From: Dromiciops gliroides
Lineage: Eukaryota; Chordata; Mammalia; Microbiotheria; Microbiotheriidae
Length of the DNA stretch: 64,000 bases
Assembly: GCF_019393635.1 (NCBI RefSeq)
Contig: NC_057863.1
Coordinates: forward strand, 646,574,660 to 646,638,659
Direction of reading: 5' to 3'
Positions within the stretch are counted from its first letter, which is position 1. Each line of letters begins with the position of its first letter. The notes below the pieces were generated by a model that was not told where the DNA came from, did no database searches, and saw only the letters and a program-made list of their open reading frames with translations. A program made the translations under genes and the position numbers. Positions 37,695 through 50,434 of this stretch are shown one piece after another.

Positions 37695-37833
37695 GTGGGG
37701 CAATGAGGGTTAAATGACATGCCCAGGGTCACATAGCTACTATTAAATGTCAAGTGTCTGAGGCTGGATTTGAACTCTGGTCCTCTTGAATCCAGGGCCA
37801 TTGCTTTATCCACTATGCTGCCTAGCTGCCCCC
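37662..37833 (-). mobile_element. SINE private to arm 1
   Basis: T/G-rich tract and reversed core; CAGAGTAGTT is repeated at both ends. Absent at the arm 2 site. Confidence 0.94.
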
Positions 37834-37897
37834 CAGAGTAGTTTTAATTTTCATTTCACTAATCAGTAGTGATTGAGAACATTTTTTTTTATATGGT

Positions 37898-39834
37898 TTG
37901 CTCCCTCTCCCCCAACTCGCTGTTTCCCTTCTCCTTCTGGGTCTTCACCACTGTCTCCCTCTCCCCCACCTTATCCTGACCCTTCCCCTCCCCTAAGTTT
38001 GAACTTGCTAAATCTGGGTTTGTGAGGCCTCCTCTTACCCCTGTTTTAGTGGGATCAAATCCTTTTCTTAATCCCTCTCCTGCACCCTCCTTATACCTTC
38101 CTATGCCAGAGTGCAGTCCCCTGCATACTCGGAGTGGTCAGTCATACTCAGGACCTTCTACTTCCAAGCCTGTACTTCCCTTGAGAGAAGTAGCCTCAGG
38201 GGATGGGACAGTAAGAGTTCATGTTCTTTTTTCTGTGTCTGATTTGGACCAGATTAAAGAAAAACTTGGGGGGGTACTCTGAGGACCTGACCAAATTTAT
38301 TGAGGGTTTTAGAGCTATCTCCCTTCTGGTTAATCTTTCCTGGGCAGATATGCATATCATCTTATCTACCTGCTGTACTTTAGATGAAAAGAATTTGGGA
38401 TTTGGCTAGACCAGCAGAAAATGAGGAGGCACCACAAGACTGGTTTGCCTTGGGCAGGGAGGGGTCCCTGGGGCGGCAGCAGCATCCTCAGTGGACCCGA
38501 ATTGGAATTATCAGGAAGAGCATGGGGATAGAGAAAGGAGAGACCACATGATTAGGTGTTTAAAGAAGGGATGAGGAGAGGAATAAAGAAGCAGGTTAAT
38601 TATGAAAAACTTAAAAGAGGTTACACAAGGGGAATATAAGAATCCTGCTTTATTCAGAAGTAGGCTCCTAGAGGCTATGAAGAAATATGCCAATTTGGAT
38701 CCAGGGGAAAATGGAGGGGCTAATCTGTTTAACATGCATTTTATTAGCCAATCAACTCCAGACATCAGAAGGAAGTTACAAAGGTTCGAATTAGGACCCC
38801 AAACCCCAGCTTCCAAACTGCTGGATGTGGCATTTAAGGTCTATAATAACAGACATAGCTATTGCAGAGGAGAAAGACTGAAGGGCACGCTCCCGGAGTA
38901 AAGAACAGGCAACGATCCTTGCTGCAGTCATTGCTTCAACAGGAGGCCTGGGGATAGAATCCTCAAACCGCGTAAATTGCCCACAGGCTTCCAGGGGCTA
39001 GGGAGTGTTATGCCCAAGGGTCTCCTCCTGGACCATGCATGAACTGTGGGAAGGTAGGGCACTGGAAGCAAGCTTGCCCCTCTGGCCATCAAAACGGACA
39101 GCGGAGGTAAGATTGCTGGCCTAAAACCCAGCTTCCTGTGCTCTGGGACCAACCGGACTTGGAGTGATGAGGTTGGGAAATGGCTGAGGGGAGGAGAGGT
39201 CTGGGGGCGGGGGGAATGGCCCAGCCCCCAAGATATCCATTACTATGGCTGAGCCCAGGGTCATATTGGACATAGGAGGTAAGAAGTTCGATTTTCTTAT
39301 TGATACGGGCTTTACTAGACTCTGCATCAGGCTGTGGAACTGGTGGCCAATTAATGTCTTGTAGGGAAACTTTGCCCCTCCCATGTAGATATGGGAAACA
39401 TCTTTTTCAACATAGTTTTCTGGTAATTCCCTCTAGTCCCTGCCCACTACTTGGCAGAGACTTTATGAGTAAATTGGATTCTCATTGGTACCAAATATTT
39501 TAGTTTTTGATGTCATTCCTACTTTAGAGAGACCACAGCATATACTGTTGGAGGTATGGGACAGAGTAGAGCCAACTGTCTGGGATGTGGGGATTCCTGG
39601 GAAAAGCTACCCATGTTGATCTTGTGGAAGTCTGGCTTAAACCTTTACATCCCTATCCCCATAGAAAGCAAAATCCTATAAGTTCAGAGGCCCCCCTTGG
39701 TTTACAACACCTTAGTGAAAAAATTTTGAAATACGGTTTACTTACTCAGTGTCAGTCACCTTGTAACACTCCTATTCTGCAGTTTAAGAAGCCGAATGGT
39801 GAATGGAGGATGGTACGGGACCTCCAGGTGTGAC
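37898..39834 (+). mobile_element. Gammaretrovirus-like gag-pro-pol relic
   Basis: An old class I endogenous retrovirus fragment. In order I see a proline-rich stretch, capsid-like segments in different frames (about 38020-38410 and 38602-38900), a CCHC zinc knuckle (Cys-x2-Cys-x4-His-x4-Cys) at 39036-39077, a protease active-site Asp-Thr-Gly at 39302-39310, the protease Leu-Leu-Gly-Arg-Asp motif near 39448-39463, and the reverse-transcriptase N-terminal region to 39832. Frameshifts, stops and missing segments break every gene. No LTR pair or primer site is attached: the left end is the border of inverted arm 1 and the right end is cut by another LTR. Confidence 0.85.
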
Positions 39835-40160
39835 AGGTAAAACTAAATGTGTGTGGTCACCCTACCTGTCCCCCGTGTGGGGAAAGCTAACTAGGATAAC
39901 AGTTTAACTATTAAACGTTTATTAAAATATATTAGAGGTTAACAAAGAGAGAACAAGTGTTTCTGAAAGACCAGGAAAACCCTAACTACCTCAACCACTC
40001 CTGGTTCAGCTGCCAACTCCATGAGGTTCCAACCACCAACTCCCAAAACCAACTGACAAAACCAACTGCCTTACACACTGCTTCAAGCTGATTTGGCTCA
40101 TGCTCTCACAGCAGGGGGCCCCTGATAATAATATTCTCACACAGTGAATGGTTCCTCTCT
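39835..40160 (-). mobile_element. LTR interrupting the gammaretroviral relic
   Basis: The minus strand ends AGTTTTACCTGTCACA at 39835, after TTTAATAAACGTTTAATAG; AATCAGCTTGAAGCAGTGTG near 40090 ties it to the 33 kb LTR family. The outer boundary is uncertain. Confidence 0.6.
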
Positions 40161-40189
40161 CCTATCTTGGCTCTGCCACACCCAGAAAC

Positions 40190-40280
40190 ATTATCCTCAG
40201 TTTACATAAGTTGGGAAAACTGAGACAGATGTTAAGGCATTTATTTGCCCAGAGTCACACAGCTAGCTATTAAGCTCCTG
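40190..40280 (-). mobile_element. MIR-like fragment
   Basis: CCTCAGTTTACATAAGTTGGGAAAACTGAGAC and CAGAGTCACACAGCTAG words of an old MIR/CORE element; orientation uncertain. Confidence 0.45.
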
Positions 40281-41144
40281 AGGCTTGCTGTGAACTTTCC
40301 CAATAAGGCCCTTTTTGTCAAATTCCACTCACAACATTATATAGTATTCAACACACACATAGTATATGTGTGTAAACATAGTAAACATCACAACATAGTA
40401 TAGCATTAAAAGTGTACATTCCTTTGGGTAGTGCTGTCGTTTGTATTATACTGACAGAAACTAACCATGAGAACACCCTACTCTTCCAGCTTTCAGGTTG
40501 TCCTTCCCTTCTTTGAGGATTGCTTCCTAATAAAATCCATGCAACTTTTTTGTGTGCTTTAGGAAGCTGATCTCCAGATAGCATATGTGTAGGCAATGTT
40601 CATTCATGGTATTGGCTTATAATAGTTCTGTGTTTGGGCTTTCCTTGGTTTGGGTATGAGGTCTATATTTGTCTCAAAGATTTGGGTAGAATAGTTTCTT
40701 ATATATTTGATATAATTTTCCTTTCTTCTAGTTGGAGTATTTCATGTTTTTGGAGATACCCCTTTTTCCTTTGTGTTCTCAGTTTCTTTAGCGTAAAACT
40801 GTGCAACATATGTTCTAATTGTCCTTTTTTATTTCTTCTGGTTTTGTTGTGATTTTACCTTTGTATTTTGCTGTGTTATTGATTTGATTTTCTGTTCTTC
40901 CTTTTTATCAGATTAGCTGAGGGTTTTCTCAACTTCATTAGTCATTTCAAAGGACCCATTTTTAGTTTTATTTGTAATTTTTATTTTTTATTTCCAGTTT
41001 ATCTATTTCCCTTCTAATTTTAACATCTTTTGTGTTTATGTTAGGTTTATTTATATACTTTTCTAGTTTTTTAAAATGTATATTCAGTTTACTAATCTTT
41101 TTGTTGTACATTCATTGTTGTTGTTGTATATTCTTTTTTTTTAA

Positions 41145-41262
41145 CATATAAGGTATTTTCTTTTTTCCGTTACATGTAAAGATAGTTCTCAACTTTTGTT
41201 TATACAAGCTTTACAATTTCAGATTTTTCTCCCTCCCTCCCCTAGACAGCAGGTAATCTTTT
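41145..41262 (-). mobile_element. Short L1 3' end nested in an older L1
   Basis: Reversed poly(A) and L1 3' terminus (GTTTATACAAGCTTTACAATT, CTCCCTCCCTCCCC). TTGTTGTTGTATATTCTT is duplicated on both sides. Confidence 0.85.
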
Positions 41263-41465
41263 GTTGTTGTATATTCTTAATGTATAATTGTGACATTTTT
41301 AGCTGAAAGCCAGAAAATATGGCATGTGGTTTCATTGTTATCACTTTCCTTTACAAAGTTGTCATTTCTGTGATTTGTTCTTTGACTCAGTCATTATTTA
41401 ATATGCAACTTAAGTCTCCATTTCAGTTTGATCTTTTCTTTGTGGTCCCTCAACCAATGTTCATT

Positions 41466-41634
41466 CTTTTTTTTTTTTTCTTTTCTTTTTTTTTTTTAGT
41501 GAGGCAATTGCTTTTAAGTGACTTGCCCAGGGTCACACAGCTAGTAAGTGTTAAGTGTCTGAGGCTGGATTTGAACTCAGGTACTCCTGACTCCAGGGCC
41601 AGTGCTCTATCCACTGCGCCATCTAGCAGCCCCA
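41466..41634 (-). mobile_element. Marsupial SINE
   Basis: T-run and reversed core; ACCAATGTTCATTCTT is duplicated on both sides. Confidence 0.96.
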
Positions 41635-42189
41635 CCAATGTTCATTCTTACTTCATTATGGAATGAAATTATGTATTGATTATTTCTGCCTTTTTTACAT
41701 TCATTTGAACTATCTCTGTGCCCTTGTGGTTAAGTTTTTAGAAGTTTCATGTGTTGCAAAGAAATATGAATATTCCTAGGTTGCCCCATTTAGAAGATGT
41801 CTTAAGTCTTTTAACTCTAGTTTCTCTAGAAATTTGCTCATCTATCCTGCTTTTATCTCATTATGCTAAATTTCTTCCTCCTTTTTTTCATTGTAATTAC
41901 TCATGTAGATTCCCCTTCAACTATTCTTGTTCTTTATAATTTAAAATTTTCATTCATTTTTCTTCCCATTTCCAACAAGGATTTCTCTCCCTCTCTTTAT
42001 TGCCCATCTTCTTTCTCTTTTACCTACTTGTTCTGTGATTTGTAGCCCCTATACTTATCTAGTCTGTCTGTCTTTCTGTCTGTCCATCCTGTATACTTCA
42101 TATAATCAAAGCCTCCAAGTATCTATATTAAGCTCTACTCTCTAGGTGCTTTCAGCCATTGCTTGTAGGGCTCAATCTATGGATTCCCC

Positions 42190-43441
42190 TTTTCCATTGT
42201 GTTTTATTCTCAGAATAATGTGTATCATTACAGGTTTCAGAGAGAATACTGCTCCATGGTAGGGAAAATCCAATCCTCTCTTGTTGACCTTTTATTTTTC
42301 TTAAACATTTTCCTAGAAATCTCAACTCTGTGTCCATGCTCTCCTAGTCCTACAAATGCTAGTTGCCCCCAGGGGTGGCGATTCCAACCTCTCCCGCTCT
42401 AGAACAAGTAAACTTTTCAGGTATTAAAACCCCAGGCCTCAGTGTGAAGTCCTCATTTCCCTTTGTTTGGGACAAAATTGCCTCAGTTTACCCAAATAAT
42501 TCAAGGAGACCACCAAGTCGAGCAGAGGCAGACTTATTACATTCTCATGAGAACGGGTGACCCCATGCCAGGGATGAGGAGCACACTAATGGGCTCATGA
42601 GTTGGGTTTTCATGGAAATTTTGAGGGGGGGTCCCCTTGGGCACAGGATGAGCTCACAATCTAACATCCAATCCTGTCTCACCCAAGATGCGTGTTCAGC
42701 TCGTGATCAGGGTATGGATGCATGCTCAGCTATGACTGAGAGCTGGGGGGAAAGGGGAGGGGAAAAGGTCAAATCACGGGAGGGATGAAACTACCCCAAA
42801 CCACTCCACCCAGGTAAGGAGGGGCAAGGGGGAAGAAGGGAGCAATGGTACTAGGAGCTGGGGCCTAGGAATATAAAAGGGAGAGGTAGTATCTGGTTGG
42901 GGTCCGCACTAGCAAGAGACATCTTCTCCTGCCTAGTCATAGAACAAGGGGGGAGGTGTGCTGTGGGAACAGCATAACTAACCCATGTAATGATTGGAAC
43001 GACGCCACCTGCTGGAGATGTACTGTAGAAAAGCTCCGCCATGAGGAGAAGGCCTCTGAGGGCAAGCCATGTGGTCAAGGTCCTTGGTGTCAGGAAGAGA
43101 CGTTTGCTCGTGGGTGCTGTCTATCAAGGATACCAGCCAATCAACTTGAGGAGCCTTCCATTTCTGGGAGGGGAACATGAAGGAGGAAGCAGAGGCTGGC
43201 GGGACGGTGCTTCCTCTTTGGCTGCGAGACATCAGCATGGTGGCAGGGAACTTCAGAAGTAGGAGATTAGGAAGGCTAGGATTGCCAGGGTATGAGAAAT
43301 CTCTTCTCAATCTTTCTCTTTCTTTTACTATCTTTCAACAAACCCTTTAAAAAATTCTAAACTCATTTGTCAGTTTCCCCCCAAAACTGGGGAGGAAAGA
43401 TTAGAACCCACATTTAGAATTTTAAATTACACACCCATAAC
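42190..43441 (+). mobile_element. LTR-like region
   Basis: Contains a TATA-like TATAAAAGGG (about 42872) and a possible LTR from TGTGCTGTGGGAACAGC (42956) to CACCCATAACA (43441). Boundaries and family are not established. Confidence 0.35.
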
Positions 43442-43877
43442 AAGGACTGGGGGTTTGGAATGTGGGGGGGGGGGAAGGGGTGGTATCAGGGTATATCAGG
43501 TTCAGTAAGGCAAGATACATGGTTTCTGTTATTTGGAATTAAACATGAACAGAATAATCTGACAATAATGGGGACTGGGGGCTGGGCACTTTCCAGATGC
43601 CATCCTCAAAATCTAAACTGACTCAAGTCCATCTATCCCATACACCTTCACCCATAAGAATAGTCGTCAGTGGAATCCCCTCCCATCCTCCAAAGTAAGA
43701 CCTCCTTCCTTCCATCCTCTACTCTTTCAATCTTTCCCCTCTCCTCCTCACCCACTGTCCAAATGCTCTTCTCTTTCTGAGACCATAGAGGTCATCTCCT
43801 CAATCCTCAAAGCCCCAAAAGACCCATGCTGTCTCCTAGAGAGAAGATATGATCTCCCTCATCACTACTTTCCAAGA
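43442..43877. other. Unassigned sequence
   Basis: A G-run near 43465-43475 and pyrimidine-rich text; no gene was recognised. Confidence 0.4.
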
Positions 43878-44055
43878 TTTTTTTCTTTTTTTCTTCTTTC
43901 TTTCTGTTTTTTTGGGGGGTGGGGTAGAGCAATGAGGGTTAAGTGACTTGCCCAGGGTCACACAGCTAGTAAGTGTCAAGTGTCTGAGGTCAAATTTGAA
44001 CTCAGGTCTTCCTGAATCCAGGGCCACTGCTTTATCCACTGCACCACCTAGCTGA
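43878..44055 (-). mobile_element. Marsupial SINE
   Basis: Reversed core after a CTTT-rich tract, at the left border of direct-duplication copy 2. Confidence 0.93.
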
Positions 44056-44129
44056 ACCCCTGAGAGAGAGAGAGAGAGAATTAACAATTAACAGTTAAAA
44101 GTTAACAGTTGTTAAACTAGAGAAAATAT

Positions 44130-45045
44130 TATTTTAAAATATTTCTAGAAAATGGTTTTTAGACAAAGAAATAAAAGCTATCTATAGTCATATAAAAAAA
44201 TGCTCTAAATCACTAGTGATTAGAAAAAAAAGCAAATTAAAACAGCTATGAGGCCCTACCTCACACCTACCAGACTGGCTAATATGACAGAAAAGGAAAA
44301 TGACAAATGTTGAAGGCAATGTGGGAAAACTGGGATACTAATGTACTGTTGGTGGAGTTGGGAACTATTCCTGCCTTCTGCAGAGCAATTTGGAACTATG
44401 CCCAAAGTGTTATAAAACTGTGTATATTATTTGACCAAGGAAAGCCACAATTAGGTCTGTATCCCAAAGATATAAAAATTGTAGGATGGGTGGAGCAGAA
44501 GGACTTAATGTACAAAAATGTAACAGCTCTTTTTCTGATGTCAAAGAATTGGAATTTGAGGGGATGACTATCAATTGGAAGAGGCTTGAAGAAGTTGTTG
44601 TATATGATTGTGATGGAATATTATTGTGCTATAAGAAATGACAAGCAGGATGATTTCAGAAAAACCTGGAAAGACTTACATGAATCAATGCAAAGTGAAG
44701 TGAGCAGAACCATGAGAACATTGTGTACAAAGTAACTTGTATGCTGAACAATTGTGACTTGGCCCTTCTCAGCAAATTTCTTTCCTTCCTTCCTTTGTTT
44801 CTTTTTCTTCCTTTTTTCTTTCCTTCTTTCCCTCCCTCCCTCCCTCCTTCTTCAAGTTTTCTTGAAATGACTATTATAGAAATATTTTACACATTTACAC
44901 ATGTATAACTTATATCAGACTGCTTACCATCTCAGGAAGAGGTAAGGGGAAGAAGAGAGGGATAGCATTTGGAACTCAAAACTTTAACAAAATGGATGTT
45001 TACAATTGTTTTTACATGTAGTTGGGGGGAAATAAAATAATTAAA
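44130..45045 (+). mobile_element. L1 3' end (copy 2)
   Basis: Partner of 7180-8365, lacking the SINE; contains a TTCC/CCTC tract near 44780-44855. Confidence 0.82.
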
Positions 45046-45636
45046 AAATATTTCCAGAGAAACAAAAAAGGAGGTTTTAAAAAATATTTCTACAGGTGAT
45101 ACCTTTCTCTGGGCCCCACTTTCAGTTCCCTTACTTCATCCCTAGTTGCATTTCTCAGTTCAGAACAGTGGAGATGTTTGTGCCATATATTATATGGATT
45201 TCAGACATCTTTCAGAAGAAAAACAGAGGCAGTTTCAAAAGAGAACATTCCTGAAAAAGAGTCATCCCTTCGAGTGAAAATAGAAATACTTTAACATGTT
45301 GATCATTCCTTCTCCACTTCTGGGGGATATTAAGAAAATGAATCCTAGAAAAAGAGTTGGGAACTAAAGCAGGACTGGGATATGAGAAAAATAACCACAT
45401 AGCAGAAGATTCAAACTAGAGGTGAAATGTATAACGATTAGGAATGTGGGAAAGGCTTAAGTCAATGCTCAAACATTTCTAAGGAACAGAAAACATACTA
45501 TCATAGTTTTATTAATGCAATAAGTGTGAAAAAACCATTGAGAGCTCAACTCTTTTTTTATATGTGATAATTAATGTTGGAGAGAAGCCTTCCAAATGGA
45601 ATCCATGTGGCAAAGCCTGTGGTCAAATATCTTCCT

Positions 45637-45638
45637 TC

Positions 45639-45721
<83 letters not shown>

Positions 45722-45724
45722 TCG
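45637..45724 (+). repeat. (CTTT)n microsatellite
   Basis: About twenty CTTT units; it is the reversed, expanded A-rich tail of the adjoining SINE. Confidence 0.97.
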
Positions 45725-45735
45725 TTATTTATTTT

Positions 45736-45872
45736 AGTGAGGCAATTGAGGTTAAGTGACTTGCCCAGAGTCACACAGCTAGTTAAGTATTAAGTGTCTG
45801 AGGCCGGATTTGAACTCAGGTACTCCTGACTCCAGGGCCAGTGCTCTATCCACTGCGCCATCTAGCTGCCCC
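45736..45872 (-). mobile_element. SINE private to copy 2
   Basis: Reversed core directly after the CTTT tract, inside the decayed finger array; absent from copy 1. ATCT at the joins marks the target. Confidence 0.95.
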
Positions 45873-46264
45873 ATCTACCCTTATTAAGCACCAGAGAATT
45901 CATACCAAAGAAGGCTTATAAAAGTGATGAATGGGGAAAAGTCCTCAGGCAGATCTCAAATCTTATCGTATATGAGAAGGTTTAGATAGGAGAACAGACT
46001 TAAATGTAGGAAAGCCTTTATTCATTTATTCATTATGAGCTATGAGATGAGTCATTACGGAACAAAGCCTTATATATGCATAATGCGAGTGCCAATCCAA
46101 TTGTATATCGGAAGGTTAATATAGGAGAGAAGGCTCAATATCATGAACATGAGAAGCTTTTCTCATGGTATTAATCATAAGAGTCATACAGGAGAAGAGC
46201 CTTTTCAGTGTTATGAGTTTAGGAAAGATTTCAAATTGTATATAATATCAGAAATGGAAGAATG

Positions 46265-46510
46265 AAATAGCATTTATTCATTAAGAGTTCACTATGCATC
46301 AAATGCTATTTTGGTGTGTCTTCATCTCTCCCAACTACCCCACTTTAGACCTGCACGCTGCATATTATCTTCCAAGTTAGAATGTAATTCCACTCAATTC
46401 AGGAAGCATTTATTAAGCTCCTACTATGTGTCAGGCACCATGTTTTGTGCTTGGGACACAAAGAGAAGCAAAATATGGTCCCTGACCTCAAGAAGCTTAC
46501 AATCTAATGG
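46265..46510 (+). mobile_element. Old L2/CORE-SINE-type fragments
   Basis: Copy 2 partner of 9345-9585. Confidence 0.6.
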
Positions 46511-47536
46511 GTGAGACAACATGCAAACAAATACATCCAAAGTAAGCTAAATATAGAATAAATAGGAACACATGAAGAGAGGGAAGGTAATAGAATTAAG
46601 AGGTGTTGGGGAAAGCTTCTTGTAAAAAGTGGGATTTTAGATGGGACTCTCAGGAATCCAAAGAAATCAGTAGTCCTAGAGAAGGAGGGAGAGCTTTGTA
46701 GACACAAGGGACAGCCAGAGACAATGCCCAGAGTTGAGAGATGGATTGTCCTGTATATGAAATAGCCAGGAGATTAACATCACTACATTGAAGAGCATGT
46801 GTGGGGGAGGAAGATGTAAAAAGTCTGGAAGGTGGGTGGGGCTATCTTATGAAGGACTTTAAAAGCCAAATGCAGAATTTTGTATCTGATGCTAGAGGCA
46901 ATAGAAAGCCACTGAGGTATTACTGAGTTGGGGTTTGATATAATGGGACCTGCCTTTCAGGAAAATCAATTTAGTGTTTGAATGGTGAATGGATTGGAGC
47001 AGGGAGAGACCAGAGGCAGGCAGACCCACCAGAAGGCAGACTGGAAGGAGCAGAAGCAGGAGGGAACCTTCTAAAGAAACCTGGGATAGAAAAGGGCATC
47101 ATGTAAGTTGGAGAGGATGTTCAGATTTACAGAGCTGTCCAGGAGGGTGAGATTTGGGGAAACAATTTAGAATTTATCAAAACAGAAGCCAGGTTGCAAG
47201 TGACTAGAAGGTGAGAAATGTAGGGTAATGAATGTAGAGTGTAAATACTTTGTATATATCCTTATGTATCATTAATTTATTAAGTTTCTGCTTTCTATAT
47301 CTGTACACATGATTGTTATCTACTGCATGTGATGGTAAACTTTTCAGAATAGGTATTGTTTGATTCTTTGAATTGCATCCCAGTACCTAGCACAGTGTCT
47401 GTTCCTAGTCATCACTTAATAAATGCTTATTATTGGATCGGTCTATTGACCTTCTAAGAGAAGTGAAAGGGAAAAGCTTAAACAGGTGGTTTGATCACAT
47501 GAAGGATCTTGCAGGATGTGGGAGACCTGGACATAG
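46511..47536. other. Unassigned, partly L2-like
   Basis: The part near 47370-47430 (CCTAGCACAGTGTCTG...TTAATAAATGCTTATT) looks like an L2/MIR3 3' end; the remainder is not recognised. Confidence 0.4.
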
Positions 47537-48186
47537 TGATGAAAGAGGTTAAAAGGGTTAACAGATAACCTATCAACCTACCTAAAAAGGGATTAACAGA
47601 AAAACCTAAGACCCAAGCTCTAATTTAGATCTGAGGTCTAAGAGGGATTCAGACCCCAGTTAATGGATAAGTTAAGACTCGAAATCTTCCTTAATACAAG
47701 TCAGGGCCTAGGTTCTTGTTACCCACATTAAGCACTCATAACAAGAATGTAAACTCATATAGAAGTAGAGAAGTTCTAACTGATAAATGAAAATATTTTG
47801 AAATTAGGAATGGGAATGAAAAGGTGACATTGGCAGAAAAGGCCAAATTTGTCCCCAGATTCACCTTATGTTGTGTAAACCCCCAAAACACACCTCCACA
47901 GGAAAAGGTACCTGCCTCAGGGATTGGCTCAAGTCCCCAGGAAGTACAAATTAGGACAAGCCCTCCCCTGTACCTCCCTAAAGTGGAGATTATTATAATG
48001 AGACTGATAATCAATTTATCCATACTATAAATATAAACTGTCTTTTCCCTATTCAAGAGATAGCTCCATGATGCTCTCCCTCTGGTCACTCAATATATTG
48101 GAATAAAACTTGGGAAACTGACTCACTGCATCTTGTAATTCTTTTGGAATGATTCACAATCAATTTGACCCTAAATCCATCCCACA
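47537..48186 (+). mobile_element. Solo LTR (same family as the 27-35 kb LTRs)
   Basis: TGATGAAAGAGGTTAAAAGG to AAATCCATCCCACA, with AATAAAACTTGGGAAACTGA near 48100. No internal region accompanies it and the copy 1 site lacks it. Confidence 0.78.
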
Positions 48187-49654
48187 TTAATAGCAGGAAG
48201 GACAGAGACAATGGGTAAGGAAAGACTGAGATTAACATTGTACATATGTTTTCCAAGCAAACACTCAGGGGGTATTTGTACACTAGTAGTTCTGTCCTTC
48301 ACACTCAGTCATTTCTGATCAATCATTACCTAAGATCATTATCTCTTTACTGGACTGTGAAGTCAGCAAAGTTCTTCCACCCAACCTTTCCCAAGAAGGA
48401 TGCTCTGGAAATACTAAAAACACCCATGATCCTGGAACCTGCTCATTCCCAGGACAAATGTCCAAAGGAGACGATGAAAGTAATAGAGCTGTGGAGCCTG
48501 CCAAGGCATGATCCATCAATAGGATAAGAGGGCAAAGAGTGTAGGGGATAGTGTAGAAATGACCCGGTTAGCGAAGGTGAGGGCAAGAGGGGACAAAGTA
48601 GGCAAAACAGGAGTGATGTCCTGGGAAATAACAGGTTTCAATGTTGTCATGTCTCAGTGAAGACAAAGAACAGGGTAAGGGGTAATAGAGAGAAAGACAG
48701 AATGCTTAAGGGCTTTTGCAGTTCACATACCTGGGTGAGAGTAAACTCTCTCTGGTAGTATGACCATCTCTATACATAGCTGAGGTGGAAAGGAGGAGTT
48801 GACTGGGAATTGACTGGGAAATAGGCATTTGGAGTTCTTGAGGGAACATCTAGATTTCAAAAAACCCTGGTATAATTGTGGGTATTGGGGTGAAGGGAAA
48901 CATTGTGATAAGCACTAAACTTACAGAAGCAGGAAGAAGAGAAAGTTCTGGGCCTCAGGAGATAATAGCTCCTAGAGGCTTGATTGATCAATGGGATTGA
49001 ATGAGCCTCAAAGGCAAAGAGATTGCTGAGTGAATGTGGCAGCAGCAGAATCTGAAAGAGGAACTGGGGGAGGGGTGGGTGCAAGGATTCTTCTCACTCC
49101 CCCACTGTGAAAAATCAGTTGGGGTTTCTGAGTAAAAGTACAACCAGTGTTGGAAAAGGTACATCCCCAGGAGGGAGCCCGATCTCAGGATGAGGAAATC
49201 TCACAAGCCAATCCCAGGTGACCACAGGCAGAGCCTCTATTCCAGTGTGAAGTAGGTGTGGCACTGGCCCCTGAAACTCTAGGAAGGATTCAGCCCTCAA
49301 ACCCTTCAGGGGAATTCCTGGAGAAAGGATCAAGTACCTTCTAGGTATAGGTCCTTGGTCTTCAGGAAGTTTTTCTCTGTGACTGGCATCAGATCATCAA
49401 TGCAGATAAATTCAGTCACAAAATATAAATTCTCCTCAAGGAGAATCATCAGCATTGCCTGGCCCCCTAAGAGTGTTCACTGGGTTCTCAGGCTGCTGAA
49501 TCTCAGCTCTTCTCTTGGACAGCTGCCTTGCAGTCCCAGGTAGCTCTAGTATGCAAAGATCTCTGGTAGCCTGGAGATTTCTCCCCAGACTTCATGGCAA
49601 AAAACTCAGGTTCTTTAAGGAAAGTTGGAATTTCCCTCCCCTAGGTGTAGTTCC
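48187..49654. other. Duplicated and private sequence without recognised gene
   Basis: 48370-48960 pairs with 9770-10370; 48960-49654 is private to copy 2. A minus-strand open stretch at 49115-49333 matches no family I know. Confidence 0.4.
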
Positions 49655-49910
49655 CAGCTGCCTAAGATGGCACAGTGGATAGAGTGCTAGGCATGGAATT
49701 AGGAAGATTCATCTTCCTGAGTTCAAATCTGGTCACAGATACTGACTAGCTGTGTGACCCTGGGCAAGTCACTTAACCCTATTATGCCTCAGTTGCTCAT
49801 CTGTAAAATGAGCTGGAAAAGGCAAAAGCAAAGCATTCCAGTATCTTTGCCAAGAAAACCTCAAATGAGATGGCAAAGAGTTGGATACAAGTGAAATGAC
49901 TAAATAACAA
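49655..49910 (+). mobile_element. Longer CORE-type SINE
   Basis: GATGGCACAGTGGATAGAG head, the usual core, then CCTCAGTTGCTCATCTGTAAAATGAGCTGG and AAAGAGTTGGATAC text: a longer SINE form than the others here. Confidence 0.75.
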
Positions 49911-50282
49911 CAAGACGACTGAGCTATGGATGGAGACACTACATCCTCAGAAATCTGCAATTTCTTTGTCTAATGCAAGGGTGGCAGTGCAGTTAAAGAA
50001 CAATGTATAGGGAATCCTCTTCAAAGGATATCAAGGGGGTTGCTACTCTGTAGGGGACTGAAACTATAGCTAGTGCTCATTCTGAGAATGGTCTTTCAGG
50101 TCCTGGGCCACAAAATGCAGAAGACAGTGCTGCAAAGAGATATCTAACCACCATAATCATTCATGGACTGGGGCTAGATCCAAAGATTATGGGAAAGGAG
50201 GGGCAGAGCCAGGATGGCAGAGATAAGGCAAAGATTCTGGGAGGCTTCCATCAGGCTATACCCTGCTTAAAAAACAGTTTTT

Positions 50283-50434
50283 AGGGGGAGTTAGGTGGCA
50301 CAGTGGTTAGAGCACCAGCCCTGGAGTCAGGAGTACCTGAGTTCAAATCCGGCCTCAGACACTTGACACTTACTAGCTGTGTGACCCTAGGCAAGTCACT
50401 TAACCCCAATTGCCTCACCAAAAAAAAAAAAAAA
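50283..50434 (+). mobile_element. Marsupial SINE
   Basis: Forward core and a 15-base A-run. Confidence 0.95.

Larger units (their letters stand above)
40340..42180 (-). mobile_element. L1 ORF2 fragment, reversed
   Basis: The reverse complement resembles L1 ORF2 upstream of and around the reverse transcriptase. It is heavily decayed, with an inserted L1 3' end (41150-41262) and a SINE (41466-41634). Confidence 0.6.
45180..46260 (+). pseudogene. Decayed C2H2 zinc-finger pseudogene (copy 2)
   Basis: This is the direct-duplication partner of 8500-9330, with the same order of degenerate finger linkers and the same stops. It differs by the insertion of a SINE plus a (CTTT)n tract at 45637-45872, exactly within the finger that reads AAAGCCTGTACTCAAAGATC in copy 1. 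No open finger array remains. Confidence 0.66.

Noticed and set aside
45574..45793. Poly-Phe/Leu/Ser and Lys/Arg/Glu frames
   Set aside because: Produced by the (CTTT)n microsatellite.
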